A stretch of 64,000 nt of DNA from Hydrangea macrophylla (Eukaryota; Streptophyta; Magnoliopsida; Cornales; Hydrangeaceae), in assembly GCA_033977485.1 (NCBI GenBank), contig CM066989.1:100357181-100421180 (forward strand), in the 5' to 3' direction. Below, piece after piece: positions 49,321-61,599 of this stretch. The position numbers were made by a program, and so were the translations under genes. Each line of letters opens with the position of its first letter. Positions within the stretch are counted from its first letter, which is position 1. Below the pieces are notes generated by a model, which was given only the letters and a program-made list of their open reading frames with translations, ran no database searches and had not been told where the DNA came from.

Positions 49321-49335
49321 TATACTATATTTTTT

Positions 49336-49769
49336 TTGTTTCTTTTTTGTTATTGTCAACGTGAAGGTGTCAATAACCAATTGGCTAGACTAATCCCCTA
49401 CAACCCCCATCATCGACACTCATACCAGGAGGAGCTGAAAGAAGCTATTGAGAGTTGAAATCGAGACTTTTCCATGAAGAGACTAAGGTTTCTTTTGATA
49501 AAATTGTAAATTAAGTATTGAGATTACACACTTAATTTTTAGTATTGAAAATTTTAAGCTGTTGAATGTGCAATTTTAAAAATAGTATTTCAAGCAGTGA
49601 AATAAATTGCATTCAGTAAATTTTTAGTAAAATAATTTTTCCTTAAAATTTTCAGTAAGTTTTAGGCTACTTTTCTAGTAAAGTGGTACAATATCAAACA
49701 CACTGAGAAGAAAACAAGTGCTGAAACATTTCATTTAAGCACTATGTCAACCCACCCCAAAATGCACAA
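49336..49769. other. Unassigned AT-rich stretch
   Basis: No gene. AT-rich with repeated TTTTAGTA/AAAATTTT words and a small inverted repeat AGTGCT...AGCACT at 49709-49740. It could be the left part of a small transposon interrupted by S2, since similar AT-rich text resumes at 51970. Confidence 0.35.
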
Positions 49770-51969
49770 TGTGACACCTGCTCCCGCAACTATATTATTA
49801 TTATGTTAGCATGCAATATTAATTATTTAATGATGTTAGGAATGCATTTATGATGTGGGTTTTGACCTACTGAGTTGATTATGGGTATCCGTTTGGGAAC
49901 CCTGATTGGGACATGAGTTATAAAGTCTCTGTGTGATGGGACGGTGATGTGAAATCACTTTATATTCTTATGTGTTTATTAAGGGCTTATGTGAAATTAT
50001 TTGTAATGGTGTTTTCTATCATTTTAGTTAGTGGGGACCGCTTCTGTGGTTAGTTTGGGGTACCTTTGTGAGTACGAATTGGATACGCTACACAATTAGT
50101 AGGTTAATTAGTTACTTTATAATATTATGTGGAACCACTTAAGGGACCCATACGAGACATAGACAAATACTCATTTAAGTTTGGAATAGTTTTAATAAAG
50201 TTTCATAAATTGTAGGGGCGTAATTGTAACATCTTAGAATTTTGGGAGAGGTAAACACAAATAATAATAGGTGGACTACATGTGATCCTCATGCCCTTCT
50301 TCTTCTTCAATTTCGGTGACAATATAGAGAAAGATACGAGAGTTCATGATGAAAATTCGATGGACTATTTCGACATCAATTGTCACACCGTTTGTTAGTT
50401 AATTTCAATTATGATTACATATTTGGACTCCTGGAGGTGAGTCTAACGCGTATATACCAATTTGGTTAAGTTCTGATAGTTTTTCTACGACCCATTTCAG
50501 GGGTTTTGCTCTGTGATTTTGTGATAGGATTTGTACCTGGTGATTAGAGGTTAATAATCTAAAAATTAGGAGCGAATTCTACAAGACGAGTGATACAAAT
50601 TGGGGATTCAATGGGTTGATACCCTGTTTTGGTTCATTTGAATGCTAAGCATGTCTAATTGTATAATTTATCTTTTTTAGCCAATATTGGGCAAATTCAT
50701 GTAGTTAATTAAGCTCAATTGTACGTTAAAAGTATGCTATGAAGAACTTATATGGGCATGTTGAGTTGTCTATTTAGGTCAATGGGGTACTTGTGCTGTT
50801 CATCATGTATGCTGGATATCAGGCCGCGCAGAGGCTATTGGGTACTGCACATTTGAAGGAAGAGGCATGGGTAACTACCGGTTGTATGGATTCAGTGGTG
50901 GAATCGCGAAGTGGGTTGAAGGTGACAACACATATATTCCCGGCGACTATAGTTATATGTAATTTAGTGGATTTGAACTTGATGTTGATCCATGTTTTCA
51001 ATTATTATCATTCACTAAGCATATAACTTATATATTCTAGTGGTTATTAAATAACCATTATAGGTGATCATGCCGGTAAGGACCCGAAAAAATAAATCAA
51101 CGCGCTAGGCGAACGGGGATTGTGGAATGGCTTATGTTTACTTCCATATTTTATGCCAAAACTTGTAGAACTTAGTTATGTTGCATCGGATCTTAGTCCG
51201 GAATCAATAAGTTGTAATAACTCTTAGATTGTTAATTCGTGTATGTTGTAACATCGTTAACTCGTGTTTATATAAGTTGTTTGTGTTGGTTTTAATTGGG
51301 TTCTACATAAGTTGTATGTATTTGGTGTGGTTTTGGCTTATAACTTTTTGCTGCAGTTGAGTGTACCTCGAGCCAGTCGACCAAATTCGTGAATGATTCA
51401 TAGTCAGGTTTCTGTTTTCTCAAACCAGCCGACTGGAATTGCCTTTATAGTCGACTGGATTTATATTCTTAAAATTGAGCTCTCTAGAACATGAATATAG
51501 TCGACCAGATAGGTACCAATCGACCGCACTTGACACCACCCTCTGCTAACTTAGTCGACCGGACATGGGTCAGTTGACTGGATTGCATCTCTGAGATTTC
51601 ATGCTCTTTGTAGTTTCTAAAATAGTCGACTGAGTCCCCGATCAGTCGACTAGATTCTAGATTTAAAAATGAAATGTTTCTATAAGTGTCTAAAATGGAA
51701 AAAAAAAACTTTTATAACTTTGTATTTTATGGTTCTTATTATTTTTTGTTTTTTTATGGGGGAGGGGATGAGGTTTGAACACCGAACCTATGCATGTGAT
51801 GGGACTGATAAATGCCAAGCTCTTTGCCACTTGAGCTTTGCCAATCTATGCTATTTTATGGTTCTTATAGAACACCTATGAGTATTGTGTGTGTGTGTGT
51901 GTGTGTGTGTCTTGTGGGCATGCCATGTGTCCTGGAGCCATATGGGTGGTTCCGGGGCGTGACACACAA
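49765..51969 (+). mobile_element. S2: solo LTR with perfect target duplication
   Basis: The unit 49770-51964 (2195 bp) starts TGTGACACCTGCTCCCG and ends GGTTCCGGGGCGTGACA. It is flanked by CACAA on both sides (49765-49769 and 51965-51969). No primer site, gag or pol lies inside, so it is a solo LTR left by LTR-LTR recombination. The end type and size match the G1 LTR group, and I read it as plus-oriented on that basis. It contains a (GT)n tract (51886-51910) and a GTCGAC palindrome cluster. Confidence 0.85.
51373..51655 (+). promoter_or_regulatory. GTCGAC palindrome cluster in S2
   Basis: Nine or ten occurrences of AGTCGAC[T/C]GG-type sequences (for example CCAGCCGACTGG at 51425, TAGTCGACTGGA at 51448 and CAGTCGACTAG near 51644). 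The arms are kept and the surroundings vary. The cluster begins 309 bp from the LTR 3' end, the same distance as the different palindrome cluster in the G1 LTR. Confidence 0.6.
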
Positions 51970-52509
51970 CCAACTCACCTAGGCTAGTGGGCACTGGACA
52001 AAATATTTGCCACAACAGTATTTTATAAGCACAACACTCTTCAATTTTTTCTAATATTTAGTAAATATGATACACCCCTATTTTATTCTCATTATTCATT
52101 AAATATTTACGGTAGTAATTTGGGTATTTAATTATAAATTCCTTATCTACATAGTTTTTGAGCCGGAGGTCCATACCGAATACCAATTTCGTACAGTGTC
52201 CCTCGGCATTTTTTTGTACAAAAATGCCCCTATGTTGATTCACATGCAACAATTAGGAGATGGGATATAAAAGACACTTCAAAATATAAAGCCAACAAGT
52301 TGTAAATCCTTCATAATCTTAGGGGGTCAAATTGCAATCTTTATCTCTTGATAAAATTGCTTTTGACTTTCCATTTTTGATTCATCTTAGGAAGGACACT
52401 CCTACATTTTTGCTGAATCTCAACTCTCAATCATGGAAGAAAAATTTTGTGCTTTGGTCCAATTAAACAACTGAAACCGCATTCAGATTTCTTTTTCCTT
52501 TAAATTATC
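51970..52509. other. Unassigned DNA
   Basis: No gene, RNA or clear element seen. The 64-residue minus-strand frame at 52058-52252 resembles nothing I know and has no support. Confidence 0.4.
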
Positions 52510-53095
52510 AAACTTTGGCAAAACTTCATAAAACTCAAATCTGTCAAATGTTTTGTGAAAACCACATAACATATCTGGGCATTCCAAAATTCACAAAAGT
52601 ATTTGTACTTTGAATATTGAATGGATTGTGAAATTCACAAATCTACTACTGAGTGTACTTTGGATTCGGAATTTTGACAAAATTTTGATTTCTAGGGTTT
52701 TTTAAAATTACAAAAAACATAACTAATTGAATATTTTTGTAAAAATCATTATAGGGGGGGGGGGGGGGGGGGGGGGGTGTTATACTATCCAGGCATTCAA
52801 AGAACAACAAACCCACAAAGGTAGTACTCCTATTTTCAATTTTGAATGGCTTGTGGAATTCACGAAACTTCAGATAAGTGTAGTCGTTGACCATGGTTTG
52901 TGTTTAACAGAATCCAAAACATCGATAAATTTTTATTTGTTATATTTTTAAAAATTTCCAATCGGTTGAAGTTTTGTAAAAATCACAAAACATATATCAA
53001 ATGCATCATCAACTTATTCCAAAATTTACAAAAAAGTATGCATGCTTTGAATTCTGAAAGGATTGTGAAATTCACAAAAGTATTAAGTTGTCCAC
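52510..53095. repeat. Three diverged ~215 bp tandem copies
   Basis: Landmarks TTTTGTGAAAACCACATAAC, TCCAAAATTCACAAAAGTAT and GGATTGTGAAATTCACAAA recur in order. The last is at about 52623, 52848 (GGCTTGTGGAATTCACGAAA) and 53059, spacings 225 and 211 bp. The copies differ greatly, so the duplication is old. The middle copy carries the poly-G tract. Confidence 0.6.
52754..52777 (+). repeat. Poly-G tract (24 G)
   Basis: An uninterrupted run of 24 G. Such a tract can form a G-quadruplex and is prone to length errors in sequencing, so its exact length is unsure. Confidence 0.9.
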
Positions 53096-53133
53096 TGGAT
53101 ACAATTTTCTTCAAAGTCTAGTATGAGCTAAAA

Positions 53134-53264
53134 GGGTAATGCTATGTGCATATAAAGATCTGGGCCATTCATTTCAGTGGAGTCCGTGCCTGCATACATG
53201 GGACCCACCAATATTAATGGCCCAGATCTTTATGTGCACACTTTATGTGTACCAATCATTACTC
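53134..53264. mobile_element. MITE with long inverted repeats
   Basis: A 131-bp element starting GGGTAATGCTATGTGC and ending with the inverted ACCAATCATTACTC. The inner arms TAAAGATCTGGGCCATT and AATGGCCCAGATCTTTA are perfect complements around a 50-bp centre. No gene. Family unknown; target duplication not certain. Confidence 0.7.
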
Positions 53265-53550
53265 AAACTAAAAATTGAAAAGCAACTATAATGGAACTTA
53301 ATTTTGGTTAGATTATATTCTGGTCAAATCATCCCTTGAACTCATGGAAACGATGAGGACAAACACTTAACAACAATATTTATCCAATTTCAACGAAAGA
53401 ATTTTCACACATGTAAACTTGTTTTGAAAGATACCGGCTACATGAATTTGCGGGTGTAAAACAACTTAATTAACTTATGTTGATGATGTAAATGGAGATG
53501 GAGATAGAGAGGAAATGAGATGGAGAAATATATATATATATATATATTTA
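53265..53550. other. Unassigned DNA ending in (TA)n
   Basis: No gene seen. A (TA)n run of about 18 bp ends just before the LTR-like start at 53551. Confidence 0.5.
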
Positions 53551-54908
53551 TGTAGACACTCCATTCTGTTCTGCCCAAAAAGAAACTAACTATCATTGGG
53601 GGTCCACTAGGCACTCAATCGAGGAGGGGAAGGCTAAAACCTAATCCAGACATCCGAAAGCCCAATCAGGAGTCAAATCAACGCCAACGATCGTCATCGG
53701 GAATAAATAGCATTTCGGATCTCTCAGAGTCAGCAGTCAACACTGATCTCGGACAAAAGTTAATAGACTGAATCTGAAACCCAATTTAGAACAACTGAAG
53801 TCCAAATCAAGCCCTGCTCATCAACAGGACCCAAGATCATCCGACTCCGATAATCAACAATGATCTCAACCGACGACTGAATTTCGACTCATAGAATATC
53901 AAGGTCAGAAGCAAAATCAAGTCTGGGACAATCGAAAGTCAAATTTGGGCATATCTGGTCAAGAATTGGCCTCGTCCCAGATCCATCGCACTCATAAACC
54001 ATCGATTTCTGATAATCGATAGAGAAAACTAGCTCCGATTGAAGTTACGAAGCTCAAATCAAAAGGTTAAAGGCTCGGTCGCAAATTCGGGATCACCGAA
54101 AGTCTGATTGGGCATGATAGGATGATAATATAGAGAAAAACATGAATTTTGCAAGTTGAATCATCCCAATCGGATACCAGAGAAGAAATGGCAGTCAACC
54201 AAAGTTTCAAAGCTCAATCTGAAAGACGAGGGCGAAATGGTCATTTTTTAAACTCAAAAATCAACAATCCAGCCATACTGATTTGAAGAGCACATCAATA
54301 CGTGTTCAAATCTTCTTGAATCGCGCAAATTGGATGTTCGGATCAAGAGATATTAACAATCGAAGATTCGACAATCTAGATTGGACGACAAGAGTCAGGA
54401 GTAAACAGGGTCATTTTCGAGTTTCAAATGATCCTCGATCCAACCGAGAAGATGCGAGGGGACATTAAACCAATTCAAGATCTTTTAAATCATTTGAATC
54501 GAACATCCAATTTGAAAGATATCGACAATCGAAGTTCAAGATTGATCAACGGTTGTGATTGGAGGTTGCACCAACCACCACTGCATCTCACCTAAATGGG
54601 ATTAAAACCCATGTAGGGTTTCAAAAAAACTTTCTATAATAGGAGGCTTACCCCCCCCCCCCCCCCCCCCCACCCTCCCTCTTTCTCATTCTGGACGCAG
54701 TCAGATCCCACCTTCCCTTTGCTAAGGCTCTATTTGGAATCCCAAAAAAATACCAACTAAAGCCTTGTTTGGCTAATCGAACACTATCATCAACCGCTAT
54801 AGCCACCATCACCACCACTTCCTTCACCATCAAAGACCCAACATCACATAATAATTACCCAGCAACCCATGCCAATTTTAGAAATGCTAAAAAAAAAGTC
54901 AAACAGAG
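53551..54908 (+). mobile_element. X: Ogre-like LTR start (left part)
   Basis: TGTAGACACTCCATTCTG is the LTR start type of E1, E2 and S3. The following 1.36 kb is non-coding and is interrupted by S3 at 54909. No end, primer site or gag is seen, so whether this is a full LTR is open. It includes a 21-base poly-C run (54651-54671). Confidence 0.45.
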
Positions 54909-57900
54909 TGTGGATATTGCAGGCTAACCACGCTTTTAAAACTTTTTCAATTTCAAATTCAAATACGAGTCGCCACTTAATTTTTAAAAGGAAAATTAAG
55001 AAACCATTTTAAAAGCAAACTGATCTTTTGGAAATCAGAGATTTCTAGGTCCGGGGATTATGAAATGAGAGGGGAAGGAGCCTGGCGGACTAAAACACCC
55101 CCTCTCATCTTATCTCGTGATAGGCCTCTACTCAACATCCTTTTTAATCGAGTTATTAATCTAAGTATGCCCTCAACTAATACATATGTATATATACACA
55201 TTACAAAAGCATGTCTAAAAAAGGTGCAAGATTGTTAATGATAAAAAGGTTATACAAAACCACATAATTCAAATAGCACGCGGAATGGTATACAAGTGAG
55301 GAACAAGAGAGCTTACCCGAGATCCAACTGCGAAAGGAAACATTCAAATGTGCAATGCATACAAATAAATAAAAGAAACTAAAAGGAGTCTCTAACACAT
55401 ATATACATATAAGGCAAATCCTAGTTCTAAGGTCTCACGCATGGAGTCGAAAATCAATAAAATTGAAAAATATATAAACTAAAGAGGAAACGAGAAATCA
55501 TACCTCGATAGCACTACAAAACAAAGGGTTAGTCCACATTCTTTGAACAAAATATAATGTCAAATCCTAAATGAGTTCTTAACTTAAAGCTATTAAGCAT
55601 GGAAGAAATTGACATAATCATGAGTTCCTTCTAACTAGATGAAAACATCACATCTCTATAGATATACAAGTCTCAACTAGGAGCCAATGTAATGTCCACA
55701 TAGAGATGGTATAATCCCAACGTGATCACAAGGAAATCACAATTGAGTTCAATTAAATGCAAGTTAACCCAATGCAAAATAAGTCTTAATTACAAGTATC
55801 AACCTACGTGGATGAATATATAAACATGAATAAGAGTAAGCTATGAACTATTCATTGATTTGGACCATTTTAGCCTCTGGACTTAAGTTCAATTAATCAT
55901 AATCAAAACATGGTTTAAACCTTAGGTCATGAAAAAGTCATTTGGGCCATTATTTGCAAAGTTTATCAAATCGATCACAGAATTCTGAAAATTACAAAGA
56001 GCAGACTAGACTTTCAAAAATAGAAAAAAAAAAAAAAACCACATTTCTCATGGTTTGATCTTAATGATTTTTGGACACAAGATGCCTCTGTGAGTCTATT
56101 TTATATCCCAAAAAGAAAATAAAAGATCCAACGGTTCAAACGAATTGGGTCATAACCAGACATCACTCAGAATTTAACAACTCTCTGTCCAGAGATTTTG
56201 TGTGATTTTCTAAAAATAGTAAACAAATCCGAATGACCCTAATCTTTTTAGGGGATCTTATTAACACATTAAACTTCATAGAAAAATTTATTTAAGGTAA
56301 AAAATGTTTGGTTAAGGCTTTAACAAATTAGAATCAATACTGACTTACTGTTCTGAAATTTTGGACAGAGAGTAGTTAGTTTGCAAATCCTAATACCAAA
56401 CCATCTTAAACATGGGATCTCATCAAAACAAAAAATTCAGTGGTAGATCTTTGTGTTATGAACACTCTCCAATTGGTCTCATTCAAGTCCAACGGATCAT
56501 GATTTAATTAAAAATCCTTGATCAAAATTGGATTATGAATTCATTGCACCATTGTTTGAGTTCATCATTTTTGGCTAAAACTATCAACCAAACCATAGAG
56601 GTTGACTCATCCTAAGACTAATTGTCCTCCCATTGATGGCCATTCAAGATTAAATATGACTAATCCATGTGAGCCTCAATGGAATATGGAAAGGATTCCA
56701 TAGGACATCAAATGAGAGGACCTAAGTCATGAATTAAGACTTGGACCTACTAATAATGCATGGATATGGCTATTCCCATGTGAACCATAAGTTCATAGAG
56801 AAGTTAAAAGACCAACTCAAGGGAATCAAAAGAGATATTGAAGACCTCATGAATCCCAAGAGAGGAACATGACAAAAGAAAAGGAAATCAAAGTTCAAAT
56901 GATATCCAAGTTAAACTTTGCTTTATGATTGATTTAATCTTAAACCTTAGGCTACTTTGATCCAAGTCAAATGAAAAAGAGCAAATAGTGGTTTAATCAC
57001 AAATTCTAGTGGTGTGTGATGAAATGAGGTGGGAAGAGACTTTTTGAAAATGTGTAAAAGGTCCTAAGTATTTCTATGAATTGTGATTGAACTTAAATAA
57101 AGGATTAATTAGTCTAGAGTTTACCTCCAATTATCCTCAACTTCTTTGTGATTTGAAGGCCTTCCAAAGGTTATTTAAGCTCTTTCTTCTAACTCTTGCA
57201 ATGACTTACTCCCTAATTCTCTCAATTTTCCCTAAGATCCTCCTACTTATCCAAAGAATATCAATATCAAGAGATTCGAGATTCAAGCTTCAAGCCAAAA
57301 AAAGCCTCAAAATTTTAGATCCCCTTGTAATGGGATATTCACTCCCTTTACATAGGCAAATTTTTGAGGGGTATTTTAGTAATTTCAAGGTAAAAACCCT
57401 AATTTCAGGTGTACATTTAATGGTACAAAACATATTATTTCAAAAAGCAGATTTTTGAAAAATGCATCATTCGGTGGAATTGTCCGCGGCACTCCGTGAT
57501 TACCGGAGCGGCACTTGCCAATTGCTGTGACGGCATTCATCGAGTGCTGTAGCCGCAGACAACTCGCGGACTGCCGTCTTTTTGCGCATTTTGTTTTGCC
57601 TTGTTTTCAATTTCTTTTTTCTTTTTCTTTTTCTTTTTTTTCTTTTTCATGCTCCCAGAAATGTTTCTATTTTTTTGCGGCAATTGGCAAGTATCCACGG
57701 TCATTCAGTGAATGTCGGCGCGGTTATCAGTAATTGCCGACGTGGCATCTAGTGACTGCCGTTGCAGCATCACGTGAGTGCCACAGACAACTCCACTGCG
57801 TGTCGTTTTCTCTACTTTCTTCCCTTTTTCCTCCTTTCCTTTTTCTTTCTTTTGGAATTAAAGAGTCTTTCAAAGAGCTTGAACCACCTAGGAAACCATA

Positions 57901-57987
57901 AGTTAGCCGGACATTGTCATCATCGAACTTGGAGGTAACACTCTCCTAAATTCGAGGGTTGGTCAAAATCGGGGTGTCTACATAGAG
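54904..57987 (-). mobile_element. S3: solo Ogre-like LTR (3074 bp)
   Basis: On the minus strand 57982 to 54909 starts TGTAGACACCCCGATTTTG and ends GCAATATCCACA. Flanks are CAGAG (54904-54908) and TAGAG (57983-57987), a target duplication with one transition. Near its 3' end are the CGAGTCGCCACTTA-type and GGGG...GGAGCC blocks also seen in E1, so the family is related. A GC-rich palindrome cluster (57480-57560, 57700-57790) occupies the U3. The frame at 57087-57458 has no recognised homology. Confidence 0.78.
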
Positions 57988-59412
57988 CCAAACAAGCCCT
58001 TAGACCTCACACAGAATCTAAAATGAACCAAACAGAGCCCAAAAAAGGATCATCTTCTCTCACTGCCACCACCAGCGGTTTCGTCTTGCCAGGATGATCT
58101 GAACGCTGCTTGTCTGCCCTCCTAATTAGCCCCACATACCTGACACGCACCGCCCAAAGGTTACTACGAGCTGCCATCCTCTACTAGAGCCTCTACCTGC
58201 CACCTCTGGCATCTTCTCCACCAATCACCACCACCAGATAGATTATCAGGGCCAAGCAATCACACACTACCGATCTGGCCAACAAAGGCCAACGGAGAAG
58301 ACCTCACGCGCAGATGAACACATTCAGCGCCATGTGGCACTGAGTCACCTTTGACCAGCAATTCCCGAGCTACCATGTAGCGCTTGACCCACACAATCAA
58401 CAACCCAGTCAGCAGTTAAACGGCCAATCATACATTGACATGTGGTGTTGACTAGCACATGTCATGCCATGTCATCAGCCATGTGGCCTCCACGTAAGCA
58501 CTAGCTTAGATTTTTCCAGCCAATCAGAGGTTGCCACATGGCATTAAATGACACATCATCTTCCACGTGGATTGTCACGATAGCATTGACCCACCAATCA
58601 CAGGCTACCACATGGAAGTTAACCACCATGTCATCGCCCAGTCTGCACGCCACATCAATTAGCCACCTCAGTGCCCTATTAGCTGACGAGCTTATAAGGA
58701 ATTAACAAGTGGCATTGACTGCCACATGGTATCCCGGGGCCACTTTTGGGTTTTTGCCATTTTTGCTATTTCGGGTCTAATTTTCGAGAATCAAACACTT
58801 GTTCTTAGCTAATTTGGCCTTTTTCGGACACACAGATGAGCCCATAATTGCAAAATTCCAAACTTTTGGCACTATATGACTTTCATAAGGTGATTTCCAA
58901 CCCGTTCGGCCATATTCTGACCCCGTGGGTCTAACCTACTCAACTCGGGCCTACTTCAGCCTGGCCCATTAGGCATTTTTAACTTTTTTGACTATTCCAA
59001 ATGCACCGGTGGCCTCAGATTCAACTGAATATGACTTTGTAGATCTTATTGGGTTTTTATAAACCCGTTTCAAGCCGTTTTGGCCAATTTTGACCTCTGG
59101 GGGTCCAACTCAACTCAGCCCAAACCTGTTCTGGCCCAACCCATAGGTTTTCTAACTATTTCTGCCCTTTTGGATTCATTGGTGACGTCCCTTTAAGCCC
59201 ATTCGAAGCTGAAACTCAACTTGTGCCTCCTGAGTTTTATTCTATAATGATTTCTGAAAGTAACATCCACGAACTCGGCTTTCTCTATACATATTCTTGT
59301 TAAAAAGTACACACAAATCAAAAAAATTTCAAAAATACCAAAAATAACTAATCAAACTTCAATAGCCACCTCTGCACTCGGAACTCTCAGGTAATCTCTC
59401 AACCCTTACACT
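57988..59412 (+). other. X continuation, non-coding
   Basis: Probably the right-hand part of X after S3. Non-coding. It includes repeated CCACATGG / CCAATCA words at 58380-58740. Two related passages at 58890-58980 and 59060-59150 share GGTCTAAC/GGTCCAAC, CAACTC and GGCCCA; they are similar blocks about 170 bp apart. Confidence 0.4.
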
Positions 59413-59640
59413 TGGTGGTTTGACTTCTCGATAAGTCCACCGTTTATTATTTTCTTTTAACTGGTGGTTTGGTACCTCGGTAAGTCCACCATTTATCGTT
59501 TTTTGCAATTGGTGGTCCGACTCCTCAATAAGTCCACTGTTTATCATTTTCTGCACCTGGTGTTTTGACTCATTGCTAAGTTCACTGTTTACTATTTTTT
59601 TTTAACTTGGTGGTTCGGCATCCCGAAAAGTCCACCCGGT
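59413..59640 (+). repeat. 49-bp hairpin tandem array
   Basis: Nearly five copies of a 49-bp unit (starts 59413, 59462, 59511, 59559, 59609): GGTGGTTTGACTTCTCGATA then AGTCCACC. Arms GGTGG/CCACC and GACTT/AAGTC form one stem with a 3-base bulge and a 6-base loop. The 65-residue minus-strand frame is a repeat product. Confidence 0.85.
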
Positions 59641-59814
59641 TGGTCTAACCATCCTTTTTCTTTTCTTTTATCCATCGTGGGGATGCTTTGACTATTAGCC
59701 CCATTCGGACTTCTAACTCCTAACTTTACTAACACTTGACTTACTAACTCCTAACTCCGCTAACTTATAATTGCATTTTTCAATATTTTTCAAGTCTGGG
59801 GCATCGAACCTTAC
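59641..59814 (+). other. Short non-coding stretch before S4
   Basis: Repeated CTAACTCCTAACT words at 59715-59760. No gene. It ends at the LTR-like start of S4. Confidence 0.5.
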
Positions 59815-60890
59815 TGTCATGCCCTGGAGTGGCGAAAATTAGAGGGAAAAAAATTTTTCCTTTCCGGATCCGTGAGCCATGACTACTTACATGAAACTGA
59901 CCTGTCCTTACAGATATTCTACCATGGTTATAGCATGAGAAGAATTTATAAAAGCGTCTAATGGTATTCATAGGGGAACTTTAAGTGTTTGCTACTTAGG
60001 CTATTACAATTGTTCGAAATGAAAACCACAAAATATAAGTTTTGGTGATGACGCCACTTAAGTTATTACCTCAGACAAAAGATAGTCTTAAAGGGTAAAA
60101 GAAATCTTAATACGATAATAGGCCAGAATCTTCTTTTTAGTTGGCATACCCATTCCCATCATCAACATACTCTTCCGAAGGGTAACTTTCCTGATAGTCC
60201 CCTTCTTGAGGATCGAGATACTCCTCTTCATAGTTACCTTGATGACCTTTTCCATTATAACCTCGACGTAATATGTCTATGGTAGGAAGAGCCGTTAGCT
60301 TTTGAAGCTAAGTGAGTTCGTCTAACTGATCACTCCTAATACAAGCCATAGTATACAAGTACGAAAAATATCTTGAACTAACATTTGATAAGCATATAAC
60401 ATGATGGTATGAGGGAAATAATGATGACACAATGTAGTATCGATATATTCGACTTTACTCAGACACCATCAACGACTCATGTGACTTGTTACATTACCAG
60501 TGTAACATCGTTAGCTTAGAGTAGAATGATTACGTTGCTATCGTCGCCTAACAGGGCCCCATAGCAGTTTAGTTTAAAAAGTTGTAATCACTTTACTCTT
60601 AGGTCTTCATGACCTTGCTTGGAAAATAGAATAGTGACAGCGCTATCATCGCATCATAATTGGTAACTATTGTATTCAAGACCTGGATGGATATTTTGCT
60701 ATCATCGCTTAACAGGGTTCAATAGCGTATAAACCATCAACTCATGATTAACTTCATTTATTCAAATAGGTACTTTTGGTATTGTCACCTAACAGGGCCC
60801 CATAGGGTTCATTGTTGTTCCCATTGATTGGACTGTACTACTCAGACCTCCGTGGTCCACTCAAATATGTGTAATAATAACATTGGAATT

Positions 60891-61553
60891 GTCTCCTTCA
60901 GGGGTGTTATCGGTTTGGTTTGGTCAGTTTTTATACCTAAGACCAAATCGAACTGATCAATCGGTTTTTAAAATTGCCAAAATCGAAACTGACCAAAACT
61001 ATGTCAAAATCGAACTAAATCGACCATCAATACTTCGGTTCGGTTTGGTCAGTTTACGTTCGATTTGGGCTTTTTTTTGGGCCTAATTTGAATTCTATTG
61101 GACTAATTTTTTCCTGGTGGTGGCCCTGGTGGGGAAGTGAACCTGCAATTTCAAATCATCATATCCTCAACACAAACACAAGTTCACAACATAAAATAAA
61201 AATAATTATTTCAAGCCTAGATAAATAAAAACAAATACTAAAATACACTTATTACTGTTATAGTGTTATACACCTAATTCACAAGAATCACAACATCAAA
61301 TCATCATCCTTAAACTGTCAAACATAAACAAAATCAACCCCAAATTCGCATTCGCTAGTGGTTGATTCACGGTTTGATCCATCATTTGCATCCGCTATGT
61401 ACATTTGAAGAAAGGCTAGAAATATAACCAAATTAACCCCAAATATAACCAAATTAAGTTAATTAACTATACTATGTAGAGAGATTGATAAATCAAACCA
61501 CAAGTTAATAAACTATACATATAAATATGCATGTATGTATGACAGTTTGAGGA

Positions 61554-61599
<46 letters not shown>

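Larger units (their letters stand above)
46639..49335 (-). mobile_element. RTE-clade LINE, 5'-truncated
   Basis: A minus-strand non-LTR retrotransposon. Its 3' end is a GGTTT-type microsatellite tail (AACC repeats at 46639-46661), typical of plant RTE elements. The coding order is endonuclease, RT, C-terminal domain. The N-terminal quarter of the endonuclease is missing: the sequence begins near RHRNGVGIVVDK, so it is 5'-truncated, as LINE copies often are. At least three frameshifts separate the open pieces. No clear target duplication was found. Confidence 0.88.

Noticed and set aside
57087..57458. 123-residue plus-strand frame in S3
   Set aside because: It lies antisense in the solo LTR, has no recognised domain, and AT-rich hydrophobic composition explains its length.
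53551..59814. Treating X as a complete element
   Set aside because: Only the LTR-like start is visible. No LTR end, primer site, gag or second LTR was found.
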